Below are positions 1 to 9,696 of a stretch of DNA of 64,000 nucleotides, in pieces. The translations under genes were made by a program, and so were the position numbers. The notes below the pieces were generated by a model, which made no database searches, was not told the DNA's origin, and was given only the letters and a program-made list of their open reading frames with translations. How positions within the stretch are numbered: position 1 is the first letter of the stretch; each line of letters begins with the position of its first letter. The stretch is taken from assembly GCF_900107745.1 (NCBI RefSeq), contig NZ_FNRO01000020.1, forward strand, positions 1 to 64,000, in the 5' to 3' direction. Source of the stretch: Variovorax sp. YR216. Its GTDB lineage: Bacteria > Pseudomonadota > Gammaproteobacteria > Burkholderiales > Burkholderiaceae_C.

Positions 1-497
1 GTCGAACTGGGCGCCGCGATGATGGTCGCGTCCACGATGGTGCCCGCGCGCATCAGAAGCCCTTGCTCGGCAAGATGGGCGTTGATCTCCTCGAACAGGG
101 CCTTGGTGAGATCGTTGGCCAGCAGCAGGCGCCTGAACTTCAGCAGCGTAGTGGCGTCGGGCACCGACTCCCGCGACAGGTCGCTGCCCACGAAATCGCG
201 CAGCGCCTGACTGTCGTACAGCGCGTCCTCCAGCGCCTCGTCGGCCAGGCCGTACCACTGCTGGAGGCAGTACATGCGCAGCATCCGGGGAACGCCGATC
301 GGCTGTCGGCCGACGCGCCCGCGAGTGGGGTACAGCGGCTCGATCACGGCAATCAGACGAGACCACGGCACGACGCGCTCCATGTCAGCCAAGAAATTCT
401 CGCGCCGCGTGCGCTTCTTCTTCATCGCGTACTCGGCGCTGGCAAAGCTGCGTTGGTTCATCTCGGTGGTGCTGTGACTTGCGATGTCTTCACGCAT
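1..497 (-). CDS. IS5-family transposase, N-terminal part (runs off window start)
   Basis: The minus-strand frame stays open from an ATG at 497 (a second ATG in frame is at 461) to the window edge, about 165 residues. It reads like the N-terminus of IS5-group transposases: a basic KKKRTRRE segment, then VPW-R-L--VIEP--P, then the GVPRMLRMYCLQQWYGLAD helix segment and the VPDATTLLKFRRLL motif, reaching the start of the DDE domain (GTIVDATI). The real start is probably 461 or 497. The catalytic C-terminal half lies outside the window, so integrity cannot be judged. Confidence 0.85.
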   Translation of the reverse strand, partial: MREDIASHSTTEMNQRSFASAEYAMKKKRTRRENFLADMERVVPWSRLIAVIEPLYPTRGRVGRQPIGVPRMLRMYCLQQWYGLADEALEDALYDSQALRDFVGSDLSRESVPDATTLLKFRRLLLANDLTKALFEEINAHLAEQGLLMRAGTIVDATIIAAPSS

Positions 498-538
498 GCA
501 CGGGCCGTGCCCGCGGCGACCTATTGATCAGCATCTCC
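1..538 (-). mobile_element. IS5-like element, one end, with possible CTAG target duplication
   Basis: The transposase above is followed outward by about 40 bp of noncoding DNA. I place the end of the element near 538 because a CTAG tetranucleotide (539-542), a typical IS5-group target, lies directly outside it and the inside reads as a plausible terminal repeat beginning GGAGATGCTGATC. The other end is not in the window, so neither inverted repeat nor duplication can be confirmed. Confidence 0.4.
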
Positions 539-802
539 CTAGGCCTGCGCCGGGTAGCCCATTCGACTCGCGATCGGACTACTTGCGCGAGTCCATGCTT
601 TCCGAGCTAATTTACGCACTCGTCAAGCACGGCGAAGTCGAAGCGGCACAACGCTTAAATGCCGCGGCAGTCGCGACCCATTTGCGACATCGCCACGGTT
701 TCGCTCCTCTATCAGACCTTGGCGAATCTTGAAGAATGCGCCGCCTTTGAATATGGGCAGCACCCGGCATCCGAGCCGGCGGGAAACCCCGCAAGGCACG
801 CG

Positions 803-2314
803 TCAGGGCAACTTCATGCTCGGCAGACCGGCGGTGATCTCGGTTTGCCATTTTGACTGGACGGCCCCAATGCAGCCATGGTTGGACTCGCCGTCGTACA
901 GCGCCTGGGCCGCGTTCAGAGTGGTCACGATCGTCGCATCGATCGCGGCAAAGTCGCCGCCACGCCACAGCAGCGCGTTCGCCTTCTTTGCGAGCGTGCA
1001 GCTGAGGTTGAAATGGAACTGCTCGTGGTTGAGCAACCGCGCAGATTCGGCGACTGCTTGTGCGGTGTTGTCGGCAACAATCGTCGTATCGCACTCGGCC
1101 TTCTTGGTCGCCGGCGTGCCTGCCGGCCGCGGGCTGGCCGGGCAGGTCGGATCAACTGCAGTTCTGAGGGCCCAGGTCACCCCGACCTGCCCTTTCGCAG
1201 CGGCGGCGTCGAAATCGTTGCGGCACTGGTGGGCCAATGTGTTGCTGCCGTTCTTGGCCGGGTCTGTGGCGTTCTTGTGCTTCGCTTTGACCCAGCTCTT
1301 GCCCGGGTCAAACACTCCCTGAAAGATTCGCTTGGGGCCGGTCGGGCGGCCAAGCACCTCGTCGATGCATTGCTGCGACGGCACGTCCTTCTTCTTGATC
1401 GTCGAGGAGGTGACCGCGCCGAAGGGGCTCGACGCGACGGGCGTCGCGGTGAAGTCGGCCCAGGTCAGCGGGGCGGTCGGCGAACATTCGTTCGGATCCG
1501 GCCCCTTGCCCTTCAGACACTCGCCGATCTTCTCGAGCTTCAGCCCTTCGTCCTTGCCGCTCAGGTCGGCTTTGGGTCCGGCTTCGTCAAGCCCGACGAT
1601 TGCCGGTACACGTTGCAGCCGCAGCATCGGCTGGTCCTCGTCGGACTGCGCCTGCCTCGTCCCGGGCGGCTTCGGCTCCTCTTCGCCGCGCAGGCTGCCC
1701 GTCACCGGCGGGTCGATCGATGCGCGCCGCAACACGGCGCCCTGCTGCTGTACAACGTGGGTCAGTTCGTGCGCAAGCAGCTTGCGGCCGGCAGCATCGG
1801 CGGGTGCATATCGGCCGGTGCCGAACACGATGTGTTCGCCGACCGTGTAGGCATGCGCATCCACCGCGCGCGCCGAGTCCGCGGCGGCCGAATCGTGATG
1901 CACACGCACACGGGAAAAGTCATGGCCGAAGCGCGGCTCGAAGTAGGCCCGTGTCTCAGCACCTAGAGGCTGGCCGGAACCTGCCAAGACTGAATGGACA
2001 CTGGCCGGCACCCCACCCGCACGATCTCCCGCGTGGGCGTCGCTACGCTGCACCAGCGGACGGATCGGCCCTACCACCGCGTGCCCGCCAGCAGGTGCGT
2101 GCAGCACTGCATCGGCGACACGATCGGCCTCCCGCTCGTAGGCATCGTCGATTGGGCCAACGGTCAGACTCGGCTGCAGCTGCTTGCCGGCGCATTCTTC
2201 GCAGGTGCCAGTCAACGTTGATTGGCTTGCGCCACATTTGCACTGGCGTTGCAGGCGCAGGTACTCGCCGCCCGCAGGCGACTTCTTTAACCGGAGCAAT
2301 GGGGCGTGATTCAT
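803..2314 (-). CDS. DUF4157 (eCIS-core) protein with C-terminal DUF922-like metalloprotease
   Basis: 503 residues from the ATG at 2314; longer alternative starts add only low-complexity sequence. The N-terminus has a small Cys cluster (CKCG, then CEEC, residues about 20-40), as is common in DUF4157 proteins. The DUF4157 domain follows, with GHDFSRVRVHHD and the motif HELTH at residues 182-186, flanked by the typical LLAHELTHVVQQ. The C-terminal third has an LTWADF entry motif and NHEQFHF, giving a second HExxH (HEQFH, 430-434), which fits DUF922-type putative zinc peptidases. DUF4157 is known as a marker of cargo loaded in extracellular contractile injection systems. No eCIS structural gene is visible here, so this is an orphan effector-like gene or one serving a system elsewhere. 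No strong Shine-Dalgarno is seen. Confidence 0.75.
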   Translation of the reverse strand: MNHAPLLRLKKSPAGGEYLRLQRQCKCGASQSTLTGTCEECAGKQLQPSLTVGPIDDAYEREADRVADAVLHAPAGGHAVVGPIRPLVQRSDAHAGDRAGGVPASVHSVLAGSGQPLGAETRAYFEPRFGHDFSRVRVHHDSAAADSARAVDAHAYTVGEHIVFGTGRYAPADAAGRKLLAHELTHVVQQQGAVLRRASIDPPVTGSLRGEEEPKPPGTRQAQSDEDQPMLRLQRVPAIVGLDEAGPKADLSGKDEGLKLEKIGECLKGKGPDPNECSPTAPLTWADFTATPVASSPFGAVTSSTIKKKDVPSQQCIDEVLGRPTGPKRIFQGVFDPGKSWVKAKHKNATDPAKNGSNTLAHQCRNDFDAAAAKGQVGVTWALRTAVDPTCPASPRPAGTPATKKAECDTTIVADNTAQAVAESARLLNHEQFHFNLSCTLAKKANALLWRGGDFAAIDATIVTTLNAAQALYDGESNHGCIGAVQSKWQTEITAGLPSMKLP

Positions 2315-2500
2315 TGCGACGCCTGCGGAGAACAAAGAGCGTGCTCCTGTGCGGACACTCCTGCAACTCATCCGTTTGGACGATGGGCGCGCGGTACGGA
2401 ACGTGCTTGCCGCGACTGAGCGTATCGCGCGGCCGGCACGCATTGCGTTCGTTTCGAGGAGCCACAGTGATGGTGCGGGCGAACAGCACTGATCTGCCTA

Positions 2501-3085
2501 ATGCGTTCAGTCTGCAGGCATTTGGCATTCAGCCCCGACGGAAAGCAGATTGCGCTGGGCCGTAAGGACGGTTTGACTATCGTGCAGGACATCGCCGATG
2601 GACGGGCCGCGGCCACGTTCGAACCGCGGGAAGCGGGGGTCGATCCGGAGGTCGATCAAAAGGTTGATCGAAAGGTTGATCGAGATCGTGAGCTCGATCG
2701 GGAAGCCGATTCGGAGCCTTGGGAGGTCGCTCGGGAGGTCGATCGGTTGGTGTTCATCGAGGGCGGCGATGCGCTGGTCAGCGGGAGGGCGAAGGGTGGA
2801 CGCGAAGTGTGGGATCTGCGGAAACGGTGGCAGCTCGCCCGATTGAGCGATCTGGGCGGGCGGGTGAAAAGCGTGGACATCAGCCCGACAGGTCGACGAG
2901 TCGCGATCCTGCAGTTCGACGCGTCGGTGTCGATCCGGAGCTGGGACCAGCAGACAATGCTGGAGGACGCTTGTCGCGTCGCTGGACGCAACCTGACCTG
3001 TGGCGAACGGAGGCAATTCCTGCGCGATGCCAAGTACCACGCAACCTGCAAGGCATTTTCATCGCCAGAGGATCCCTGCCCTTAG
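2501..3085 (+). pseudogene. WD40-repeat protein, C-terminal remnant
   Basis: The frame carries WD40 blade motifs (LAFSPDGKQIALG, VKSVDISPTGRRVAIL) and ends with the Cys-containing tail DACRVAGRNLTC...C typical of STAND- or TIR-associated WD40 proteins. It lacks any N-terminal effector or NTPase domain, and the apparent start lies inside a blade. It is therefore read as the 3' end of a lost conflict-type gene. Between the blades sits an acidic/basic stretch (VDxEVDxKVDRKVDR...) made by short DNA repeats. A short independent protein is possible but less likely. Confidence 0.6.
2639..2757 (+). repeat. Degenerate short tandem repeat (GGTCGATC/GGTTGATC type)
   Basis: Units resembling GGTCGATC, GGTTGATC and GAGCTCGATC recur many times over about 120 bp and encode a VD-x-x-VD-x-K low-complexity linker within the WD40 remnant. 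This is seen directly. Slipped-strand expansion is the likely origin. It is not a perfect tandem array. Confidence 0.5.
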
Positions 3086-3214
3086 GTTGGGCGCGCAGGG
3101 GGCACGAGATAGAGCAGACTTGGCTGGGAGCGGTTCAACTGGTGGGGTGTGCGGTCACAAACCTTCGGATGAGAATCATGATTGCGGATCCGCGGGGCAT
3201 CTCGGTGGCTGAGA

Positions 3215-4267
3215 ACGAATTCTTGAATGCCCTCGCGATGCAGATCAAAGTCTGCAAGTCAAGTGGGCCGCGCACTTGCCCTATGCGCAGGCGGTGGCGC
3301 TGCTGAGTGAGGTCTTGCCCATTGCCGACGTCATCTCCGTCAGTGGGCTGAAGCGCCGCGTTCGCGCCGTCGGCGCGGCATTGGATATCGGGCAGGCTCC
3401 ATCAGCCATGGTCGACGCGGGGAGCTAGCTCGCTGTGCGAGGTTACGCGGCGCCGACGTCGGTCGCAGTGGATTCGGCATGGCTCAAGCACTGCGATCCG
3501 CCACGCCGCCAAGCTCGCCACGTCAATCTCGTGCGGGCCGGGTGTGCTTTGAAGATGGCCGATCCCGCGTCTACGCCTACGTGCATAACCAGGTTCCCTC
3601 GGCGGCAGCGCGCCTGGGCCGCTTCCTGTCCTCGAGCGGCATTGGCGCGCACGAACGCGTCACCATCCTCTGCGATGCTGCTGGCGAATTCGAGAAAGCT
3701 GTCCAGCGCACGGGGCGGCCGTTGTGCCGCATCGTGGACTGGTTCCATATCGCCATGAAGTTTCGTGCGATCGAGCAGACAGCACTGAAGTACCCGGGTC
3801 TACTGGCGCCGAATGGCGAGACCATCATGAAGGAAATCACGTCAGCCAAGTGGCTGGTCTGGCACGGAAAGGCGCCAAAGGCGGTGACGCTCCTCAGGAG
3901 TCTTCACGATGCATTCGGAGTGGAGGCCGAGGAACGTTACTCGACACTACAGTGGAACTTGCGCAAGGTCTGGTGGTACCTCAGGTCCAACGACAGCTAC
4001 CTCGTGAACTACGGCCGACGCTATCGCAAAGGACTGCCGATCAGCAGTGCAACCGCAGAGTCCGCGGTCAATCAGGTTGTCAGCAGTCGCATGGCCAAGC
4101 ATCGGCAAATGCGCTGGTCCGACGAAGGCGCTCACCTGCTGGCGCAGGTCAGGGTGCACGTAATCAACGACGAACTCAAGCCGCGGGCAATGCCAATTCC
4201 GCTCCGCGCGCCGAAGCCTGGTCGAAACTCTCAATGGGACGAAGAACTGTTCAGAAGGGCAGCGTAG
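3215..4267 (+). pseudogene. ISKra4-family transposase, degenerate
   Basis: Three reading-frame pieces make up one transposase. The first (about 3215-3428) reads QVKWAAHLPYAQAVALL then ISVSGLKRRVRAVG and stops at TAG 3426-3428. The next (about 3468-3540) carries DSAWLKHCDPPRRQ in another frame. The main body (3540-4267) holds VTILCDAAGEFEKAV, DWFHIAMKFRAIEQTALKYP and the C-terminal block SATAESAVNQVVSSRMAKHRQMRW. These are the hallmarks of ISKra4-group transposases. At least one frameshift and one stop separate the pieces and the N-terminal zinc-binding region is missing, so it is inactive debris. Confidence 0.75.
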
Positions 4268-4301
4268 CCCCCACTTTGGCCCACTCTCTGCTCGTGCATC
4301 G

Positions 4302-4604
4302 TTGCGAAGTGGTCGCTACCGAGGCCTGACGAGTGCGACGCCCGCCAGAGCGTGGAAAGCAATGTCAGAGGTATCGAGCCCGAGGCAACTATCCACGGGA
4401 GCAGAGCAGGCGCGGAACTGGCTGGTCCAATTCATGCCGCTGACGCATCGAATCATTCAGGCCGACGGCCTGACGATCTTCCATATCCGCTATTGGCATC
4501 CGATCTTTGCTGCCTGGCGAGTGGACCGAAAGCGAGTGTTGGTCCGCTACCGATCGTGGCGCCCTCCTCGAGCGGCTCGCATCCCCAAGTCGATGGAGCG
4601 ATAG
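4302..4604 (+). pseudogene. Mu/TniA-type transposase C-terminal fragment
   Basis: The short frame contains LTHRIIQADGLTIFHIRYW followed by a basic VLVRY segment. This matches the layout of the Mu-type transposase C-terminal beta-barrel (TniA/TnsB/MuA family: R-x-x-x-x-GI-x-IF-x-x-x-YW ... V-x-YDPRDLS). There is no catalytic domain upstream. It fills most of the gap between the ISKra4 debris and the TIR gene. The family call rests on this short motif only. Confidence 0.45.
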
Positions 4605-4681
4605 TGGTCCGCCGACTTGTTCGGACGAAACACGCAACGGACAATGATCAGACCTCTGCGACCCCGACCGAGGACCGATCG

Positions 4682-5722
4682 ATGGAGCCAAGCCAGCGTT
4701 CGAAGGCGTTCCTGCCGAAATTCGAACACGACATCTTTCTGAGTTACCGGCATATCCGTAAGCCGGACGAGTGGCTCGAGAAGCTGCACGAGTGCCTGCG
4801 CACGGAACTGGTCGCTCGCCTCAATAACGTGGACATCTGGCGTGACAGGCTTGACCTGCGCGCCGGCGACGAATGGCGCGAAGAGATCGAAAAGGCGCTG
4901 TCGTCGGCGGCCATCTTCCTGGCCGTGGTCACGGAAACGTACTTTGATTCGCCGGTATGCGCCCATGAGTTCGACCTTTATGTCGGTCGCCGCATGGGTG
5001 CCGCCGCCGGGGCGACGCGCGGAGTCGTCATCCCCGTGCTGCGCCACAGGTTCGACGTGCCGCCTGACGATTTCGAACCCTTCCAGGCCGTCAATTTCTG
5101 CGACCCCGTGACGGGGCGCGAGTACCACGAAAGCCTGGCTGAAGACCCGCGCGGCGGGTTCTACGCCGCAGTCGGCGAACTGGCACTGATCCTGCGCGAA
5201 AGGCTGCGCGACCTGGCAGGCGCCATCAGCGCGCAAATGCCAGCGATCTTCCTGGCCGAAACCGGCTTCCCCGAACACGAACGGCGCCAGATCGTGCGCC
5301 GCGAACTGCTGCAGCGTGATGACTTGGTCGTGCTGCCGGCCAGGCCCTACCGCTGGAATCTGCCCAGCCTGGAAGCGAACATCAACACCGACCTCGATCG
5401 CGCCGAGCTGTGCGTGCACGTCGTGCCCCCGGGCCTGGACGCCGAGGACGAGCGCAAGGTGCGGCGGCAACTCGAGATGGCCGTGAGCATGATGCAGACC
5501 AAGGCGCGGCCGATGCCACTGGTGTGGATCCCGTCTGCTCCGCCGGGACAGCCTGACCCGGACGGTCTGACTGCGTGGGTCACCAATGAACTGCCAAATC
5601 TCGGCCTACAGTTCATCCAGGGCGACAGCTACAAGAGGTTCAAGGAAGACCTCGACGAGCTACTGGCCGAATGCGGGCTGGCGTCTGACCTCGCCCGACA
5701 TGCCAGCGAAAGCAAGCCGTGA
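4682..5722 (+). CDS. TIR-domain protein, partner of nSTAND-WD40
   Basis: 346 residues from the ATG at 4682, with an AGGA Shine-Dalgarno about 7 bp upstream. The N-terminal TIR domain (about 17-170) shows HDIFLSYRH, the box VDIWRDRLDLRAGDEW, and S-P-V-C-A-H-E-F-DLY, where the Glu is the likely NADase residue. A second Rossmann-like segment (about 210-330; DDLVVLPARPYRW, LDRAELCVHVVPPG) follows, seen in other STAND-linked TIR proteins. Its stop overlaps the GTG start of the next gene (GTGA), so the two are translationally coupled. Inference: TIR effector, for example NAD+ depletion, gated by the nSTAND-WD40 sensor in antiviral or programmed-death defence. Confidence 0.85.
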   Translation: MEPSQRSKAFLPKFEHDIFLSYRHIRKPDEWLEKLHECLRTELVARLNNVDIWRDRLDLRAGDEWREEIEKALSSAAIFLAVVTETYFDSPVCAHEFDLYVGRRMGAAAGATRGVVIPVLRHRFDVPPDDFEPFQAVNFCDPVTGREYHESLAEDPRGGFYAAVGELALILRERLRDLAGAISAQMPAIFLAETGFPEHERRQIVRRELLQRDDLVVLPARPYRWNLPSLEANINTDLDRAELCVHVVPPGLDAEDERKVRRQLEMAVSMMQTKARPMPLVWIPSAPPGQPDPDGLTAWVTNELPNLGLQFIQGDSYKRFKEDLDELLAECGLASDLARHASESKP

Positions 5723-8700
5723 ATGGTGACGACGGGCTGCGCGCCGCGAACCCCTTCTCCGGGCTGCGCCCTTTCGACATCGGCGAGGGCGACCGCTTCT
5801 TCGGCCGCGGCCGTCAGATCGACGAGTTGGCCGCCCGCTTGACGGAGGTCACGCTGCTTGCCGTCACCGGCGAGTCGGGCTGCGGCAAGTCGTCGCTGGT
5901 GCGCGCGGGCCTGATCGACCGCCTCAGCCGCATGCGAGACGAGGCGGGCCACCCGCGCTGGTTGAGCGCTGTCCTGCGGCCGGGGGACCGGCCGTTGGCT
6001 GCGCTAGCCACCGCGCTGAAGGCTGCACTGTACCCCGAGGCCGTCGAGGGCGACATCGAGGCGCGCATGCTGGGGTGGCTGCAACTGGGTGGCCACGGGC
6101 TGATCGAATCCGTGCGAATGGCTAGGCTGATGCCGGGGCAAAGGCTGCTGGTCGTGATCGACCAGTTCGAGGAGGTCTTTCGCTTCGAGCTCGACCCTGA
6201 CGAGGCCAGCGCTTTCGTCGGCCTGCTGCTCAACGCCGCGCAGGATCGCGAGTCACCGGTCAACGTGGTGATCACGATGCGCACCGACGCACTGGGCTCT
6301 TGCCCCATCCACCGCGGACTGCCCGAGGCCATCAGTCGCGGTCAGTATCTGGTGCCGCGCATGACCCGCGCCCAGCGCACCGAGGCCATCGTCGGGCCTG
6401 TGGAAACTCTGCGCGGGCGCAAGATCGCCGCCCGGCTGGTGCAGCGCCTGCTCAATGATGTGTCGGACCAGTATGATGAACTGCCCGTGCTGCAACACGT
6501 GCTGGCGCGCAGCTGGGATCATTGGGCGACCACGCCCGACCGTGCCGAGGCCATCGATCTCGTCGACTACACCGCCGTGGGTACCGCCGCCAATGCGTTG
6601 TCGATCCACGGCGCCGAAGCATGCCGCGAGCTCCCCGGGCTGGAAGCGGTGATCGAAAAGGTCTTTCGCGCGCTGACCGTGCGCATCGTCGATAGCGGCG
6701 ACCCGACGCGCAGTTCGCGTGGCAGCGAACGCCGGCCGCTACCTTTCGAACGGCTTCGCGCGGTCGTGGGCGCGCCGGTAGCGGACGTGGAAAAGGTGGT
6801 CGAACGTTTTCGTCGGCGGGACACCAGCTTCCTGATGACCGGTGCGCCGCTGGCCCTCAACCCGACCATCGACATCGCACACGAGAGCCTGATCCGCTTG
6901 TGGGATTGCCTGCAAGGCTGGCTCGGCGCCGAAGCCGACGCTGGCAAGCGCATCAACCACCTGTTCGACATGGCGGTGGAGCACCGTGACAAGGGCGGCG
7001 CGCTGCTGCAGGAGCGCAGTCTGGATGAGGCGCTGGAATGGCGCGAGACGCAGCAGCCGACCGCGGCCTGGGCCGGCCTATACGTCGGCGCCGCGCAAGG
7101 CGAGGCCGCGTGGCAGGCGGTGCAGGACTATCTGGGTCAAAGCCTGGCCGAACGCGAGCACCAGAAGCAACTGCTCGCGGCGGCCCAGATCCAGCGGCGT
7201 CGGCGCGTGCAGGTGCGCATGGCGATGGCTGCGGGCGTGACGGTGGTGTCGCTGCTGATCGGGCTGGCTGGCGTCGACCTGGCGCGACGAGCGAGATCGC
7301 GGGAGCTGGCCAGCCAGTCACTGGTCGAGCGTGAGCACTACCCCGTGCGTGCCGCGCATCTGGCGTTGGCTGCATGGCAGCTCGATGGCAACAACGAAAA
7401 CGCGCATTCGGTGCTGCGCGACACGCTTGCGGGGCTCGACATCGCGCACATCGAGCGCGGGCTGCCCGATACGACACGCATCACCGATGTCATGCTCAGC
7501 CCCGACCGCAGCCGGCTGCTGCTGATTGCCGGAATGTCGGTCAGCGTCGTCGACAGCACGACGCTCGCGCCGCTCGCCAAGCCCTTCGAGCGTTCGCATC
7601 AAATCCTCGAGGCCCGTTTGACGGGAGACAACAGGACGCTACTGACCTTGACCGACGACTCCCAGGTGCAGGCGCAGGCGGTGGACGGCGGTGCGGTGCA
7701 GGTGCAGACCTGCTCCGGTGAGGGCAACTCCGTCTTCAAGCTGGGTGTCTCGCCAGTCGGCGCCCAATGGGCGCTCGGGTGCTACAAGGGCGAGGTGCTG
7801 GTCTCCCAGGCCGACTCCACTGGCGTCCATCAGAGCCACGCCTTCAGCCACCGCGGCGGATCCGCGGTCAGCATCACTGCGCTGCGGTTTTCCTGGGACG
7901 GCCGCTTTCTGGCCAGTGGGGACGCCGATGGCTTCGTGAACCTATGGCGGCTAGAGGCCGCGGTTGACCCTGGCGGTCGCGCTTGGCTGGGACAAAGCGG
8001 CAACGGCAAGCACGATTCTCCGCTGCAGCATCATGCCGGCATCACTGCGCTCGATTTTCATCCCAAAAGCAGCAAGTTGCTGGTGAGCGCCAGCGAAGAC
8101 GGGACAGCCAGGGTGTGGATGCTCGATACCGAGCCAGCCGACCATCCGCCGCATCGTTTCGAAAAAAATGCTGCTCGCGGCGCCGCCAAGCCCGGTGGCA
8201 AGAGGGACGACAAACAGGCGCTTCAAACCTGGTTGCTGCCGGCGCGACGCAGTGTGTCGGCGGCGCGCATTCTTTCGCCGATTGGCGGCAGCCCCTATGT
8301 GCTTACCTACGACGGAAAGGAGGCGATGCTGTGGACAAGCGAGACGCCTCGGATCCTGAAGGGCCACGAGGACTTCATCACCGACGCCGATGCCGCCGTT
8401 GGCGCGCCGGTGGTTGTCACTGCCAGCAGGGATGGCACGGCGCGCTTGTGGGTCACGCGCACGGGCCTGCCGTTCGCGGTGCTCAGCGGCCAGAGCGATG
8501 CCGTGGCGCGCGCGCTGTTCCTCTCGCCCGATGGCAGCCGCGTGCTGACACTGACCAGCGGCGGCCAGGTCTCGATCTGGCGCGTGGCCGTGCCGCGGCT
8601 GTTGATGGCAGGCGACGATTGGCTACTGGGGGCCAACTTCTCGCCCGACGGCAGGCAGGTCGTGGTGGTCGGGGAAAAGGGCGCGATGCTCATCCCGGTG

Positions 8701-9696
8701 CCGCGGGCGTCGACTACCGAGTCCAAGGCCCTGCCACTGGCGCCGCTCGAATGCGGGTCGAACGATTGCATCCGTGACAGCACGAGTTGGAGCCACGATG
8801 GGCGCTGGATTGCCGGACGCCTTTCTTCGCAGCGATCGGAGATTCCAATCCGGGCCGTGATCTGGGACGCGAGCAGCGGCAAGACTGTTGCGCCCGCATG
8901 GCTCAAGCCGATGACATTCGCGTCGTTCTGCGCCGGTTGCGACGAGTTGCTGGCGGTAGATGAGCACGGCGAGATCACGTTGTGGCCCAGCGCCGCGCTG
9001 CGCGACGACGACGCCACGCCGCTGGCCCGTTTTGGTTCGCCCGACCTCCAGCGCATGTTTGCGCAGATCAGCCCGGACGGGCGGTGGGTGGTGGCCATCA
9101 ACAACGACAGGCTTGAGGTGTGGTCGCGCGCGAAATCCGGTAATAAGCCGCTCCACGTCTGGGCCGGGCCAAATGGCCACAAGGGTCCGATCCGCACAAT
9201 CGCTTTCAGCAGGGACAGCACCTGGGTGGTCAGCGCCGGCGCCGATCGAACGGCGCGCGTGTGGTCGCTGGCCGCGCCCGAGTCGGATCCGATCGTGCTG
9301 GCCGGGTCCACGTCATCGCTGTACTCGGCCGCGTTCGATCCGGGAGGCGAACGCATCGCCACCGGCCGTGGCGATGGTCGCATCGACATCTGGAAATTCG
9401 ATCCGCGAGGCCGCAGCGCCGAGCGCTGGGTGTCGATGCGACGCCATCAGGAGGGCATCAACTCCGTGGAATTCAGCCCCGACGGTGAGCAACTGCTGAG
9501 CGCCAGCGACGACGGCACGGTGCGCCTCGAACGCTGCGCGTTGTGCGAGGGCGGCCCTGCGCAGTGGAGTGACAGGGTCACCAGCCTGGCGCCGATGTCG
9601 AAGGAGGAAATGGACGACATTGACAAAGCACGACAAATCGGCTGGCGGGACCTGTGGGGCGGTGCGGCAACTGTCGGACTCTGGCGCGCACGCTGA
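5719..9696 (+). CDS. nSTAND1 NTPase with WD40 beta-propeller (conflict-system sensor)
   Basis: 1325 residues from a GTG start that overlaps the stop of the TIR gene. The NPFSGLRPF entry motif at residues 11-19 and the P-loop GESGCGKS at 51-58 define an nSTAND1 NTPase; the Walker B region is LLVVIDQFEEVF at about 144-155. A winged-helix-like region follows. A single predicted membrane helix lies at about 497-517, just after a basic QRRRRVQVR stretch. From about residue 588 to the end there are many WD40 blades (FSPDGRQVV, SRDGTARLWV, FSPDGEQLLSASDDGTVRL). Such proteins oligomerise on ligand recognition. With the TIR partner this looks like a two-gene STAND defence module. The reading frame is intact. 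Confidence 0.87.
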   Translation: MNGDDGLRAANPFSGLRPFDIGEGDRFFGRGRQIDELAARLTEVTLLAVTGESGCGKSSLVRAGLIDRLSRMRDEAGHPRWLSAVLRPGDRPLAALATALKAALYPEAVEGDIEARMLGWLQLGGHGLIESVRMARLMPGQRLLVVIDQFEEVFRFELDPDEASAFVGLLLNAAQDRESPVNVVITMRTDALGSCPIHRGLPEAISRGQYLVPRMTRAQRTEAIVGPVETLRGRKIAARLVQRLLNDVSDQYDELPVLQHVLARSWDHWATTPDRAEAIDLVDYTAVGTAANALSIHGAEACRELPGLEAVIEKVFRALTVRIVDSGDPTRSSRGSERRPLPFERLRAVVGAPVADVEKVVERFRRRDTSFLMTGAPLALNPTIDIAHESLIRLWDCLQGWLGAEADAGKRINHLFDMAVEHRDKGGALLQERSLDEALEWRETQQPTAAWAGLYVGAAQGEAAWQAVQDYLGQSLAEREHQKQLLAAAQIQRRRRVQVRMAMAAGVTVVSLLIGLAGVDLARRARSRELASQSLVEREHYPVRAAHLALAAWQLDGNNENAHSVLRDTLAGLDIAHIERGLPDTTRITDVMLSPDRSRLLLIAGMSVSVVDSTTLAPLAKPFERSHQILEARLTGDNRTLLTLTDDSQVQAQAVDGGAVQVQTCSGEGNSVFKLGVSPVGAQWALGCYKGEVLVSQADSTGVHQSHAFSHRGGSAVSITALRFSWDGRFLASGDADGFVNLWRLEAAVDPGGRAWLGQSGNGKHDSPLQHHAGITALDFHPKSSKLLVSASEDGTARVWMLDTEPADHPPHRFEKNAARGAAKPGGKRDDKQALQTWLLPARRSVSAARILSPIGGSPYVLTYDGKEAMLWTSETPRILKGHEDFITDADAAVGAPVVVTASRDGTARLWVTRTGLPFAVLSGQSDAVARALFLSPDGSRVLTLTSGGQVSIWRVAVPRLLMAGDDWLLGANFSPDGRQVVVVGEKGAMLIPVPRASTTESKALPLAPLECGSNDCIRDSTSWSHDGRWIAGRLSSQRSEIPIRAVIWDASSGKTVAPAWLKPMTFASFCAGCDELLAVDEHGEITLWPSAALRDDDATPLARFGSPDLQRMFAQISPDGRWVVAINNDRLEVWSRAKSGNKPLHVWAGPNGHKGPIRTIAFSRDSTWVVSAGADRTARVWSLAAPESDPIVLAGSTSSLYSAAFDPGGERIATGRGDGRIDIWKFDPRGRSAERWVSMRRHQEGINSVEFSPDGEQLLSASDDGTVRLERCALCEGGPAQWSDRVTSLAPMSKEEMDDIDKARQIGWRDLWGGAATVGLWRAR

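Noticed and set aside
878..1966. 362-codon plus-strand frame opposite the DUF4157 gene
   Set aside because: No recognisable domain; the opposite strand has clear motifs and a credible start.
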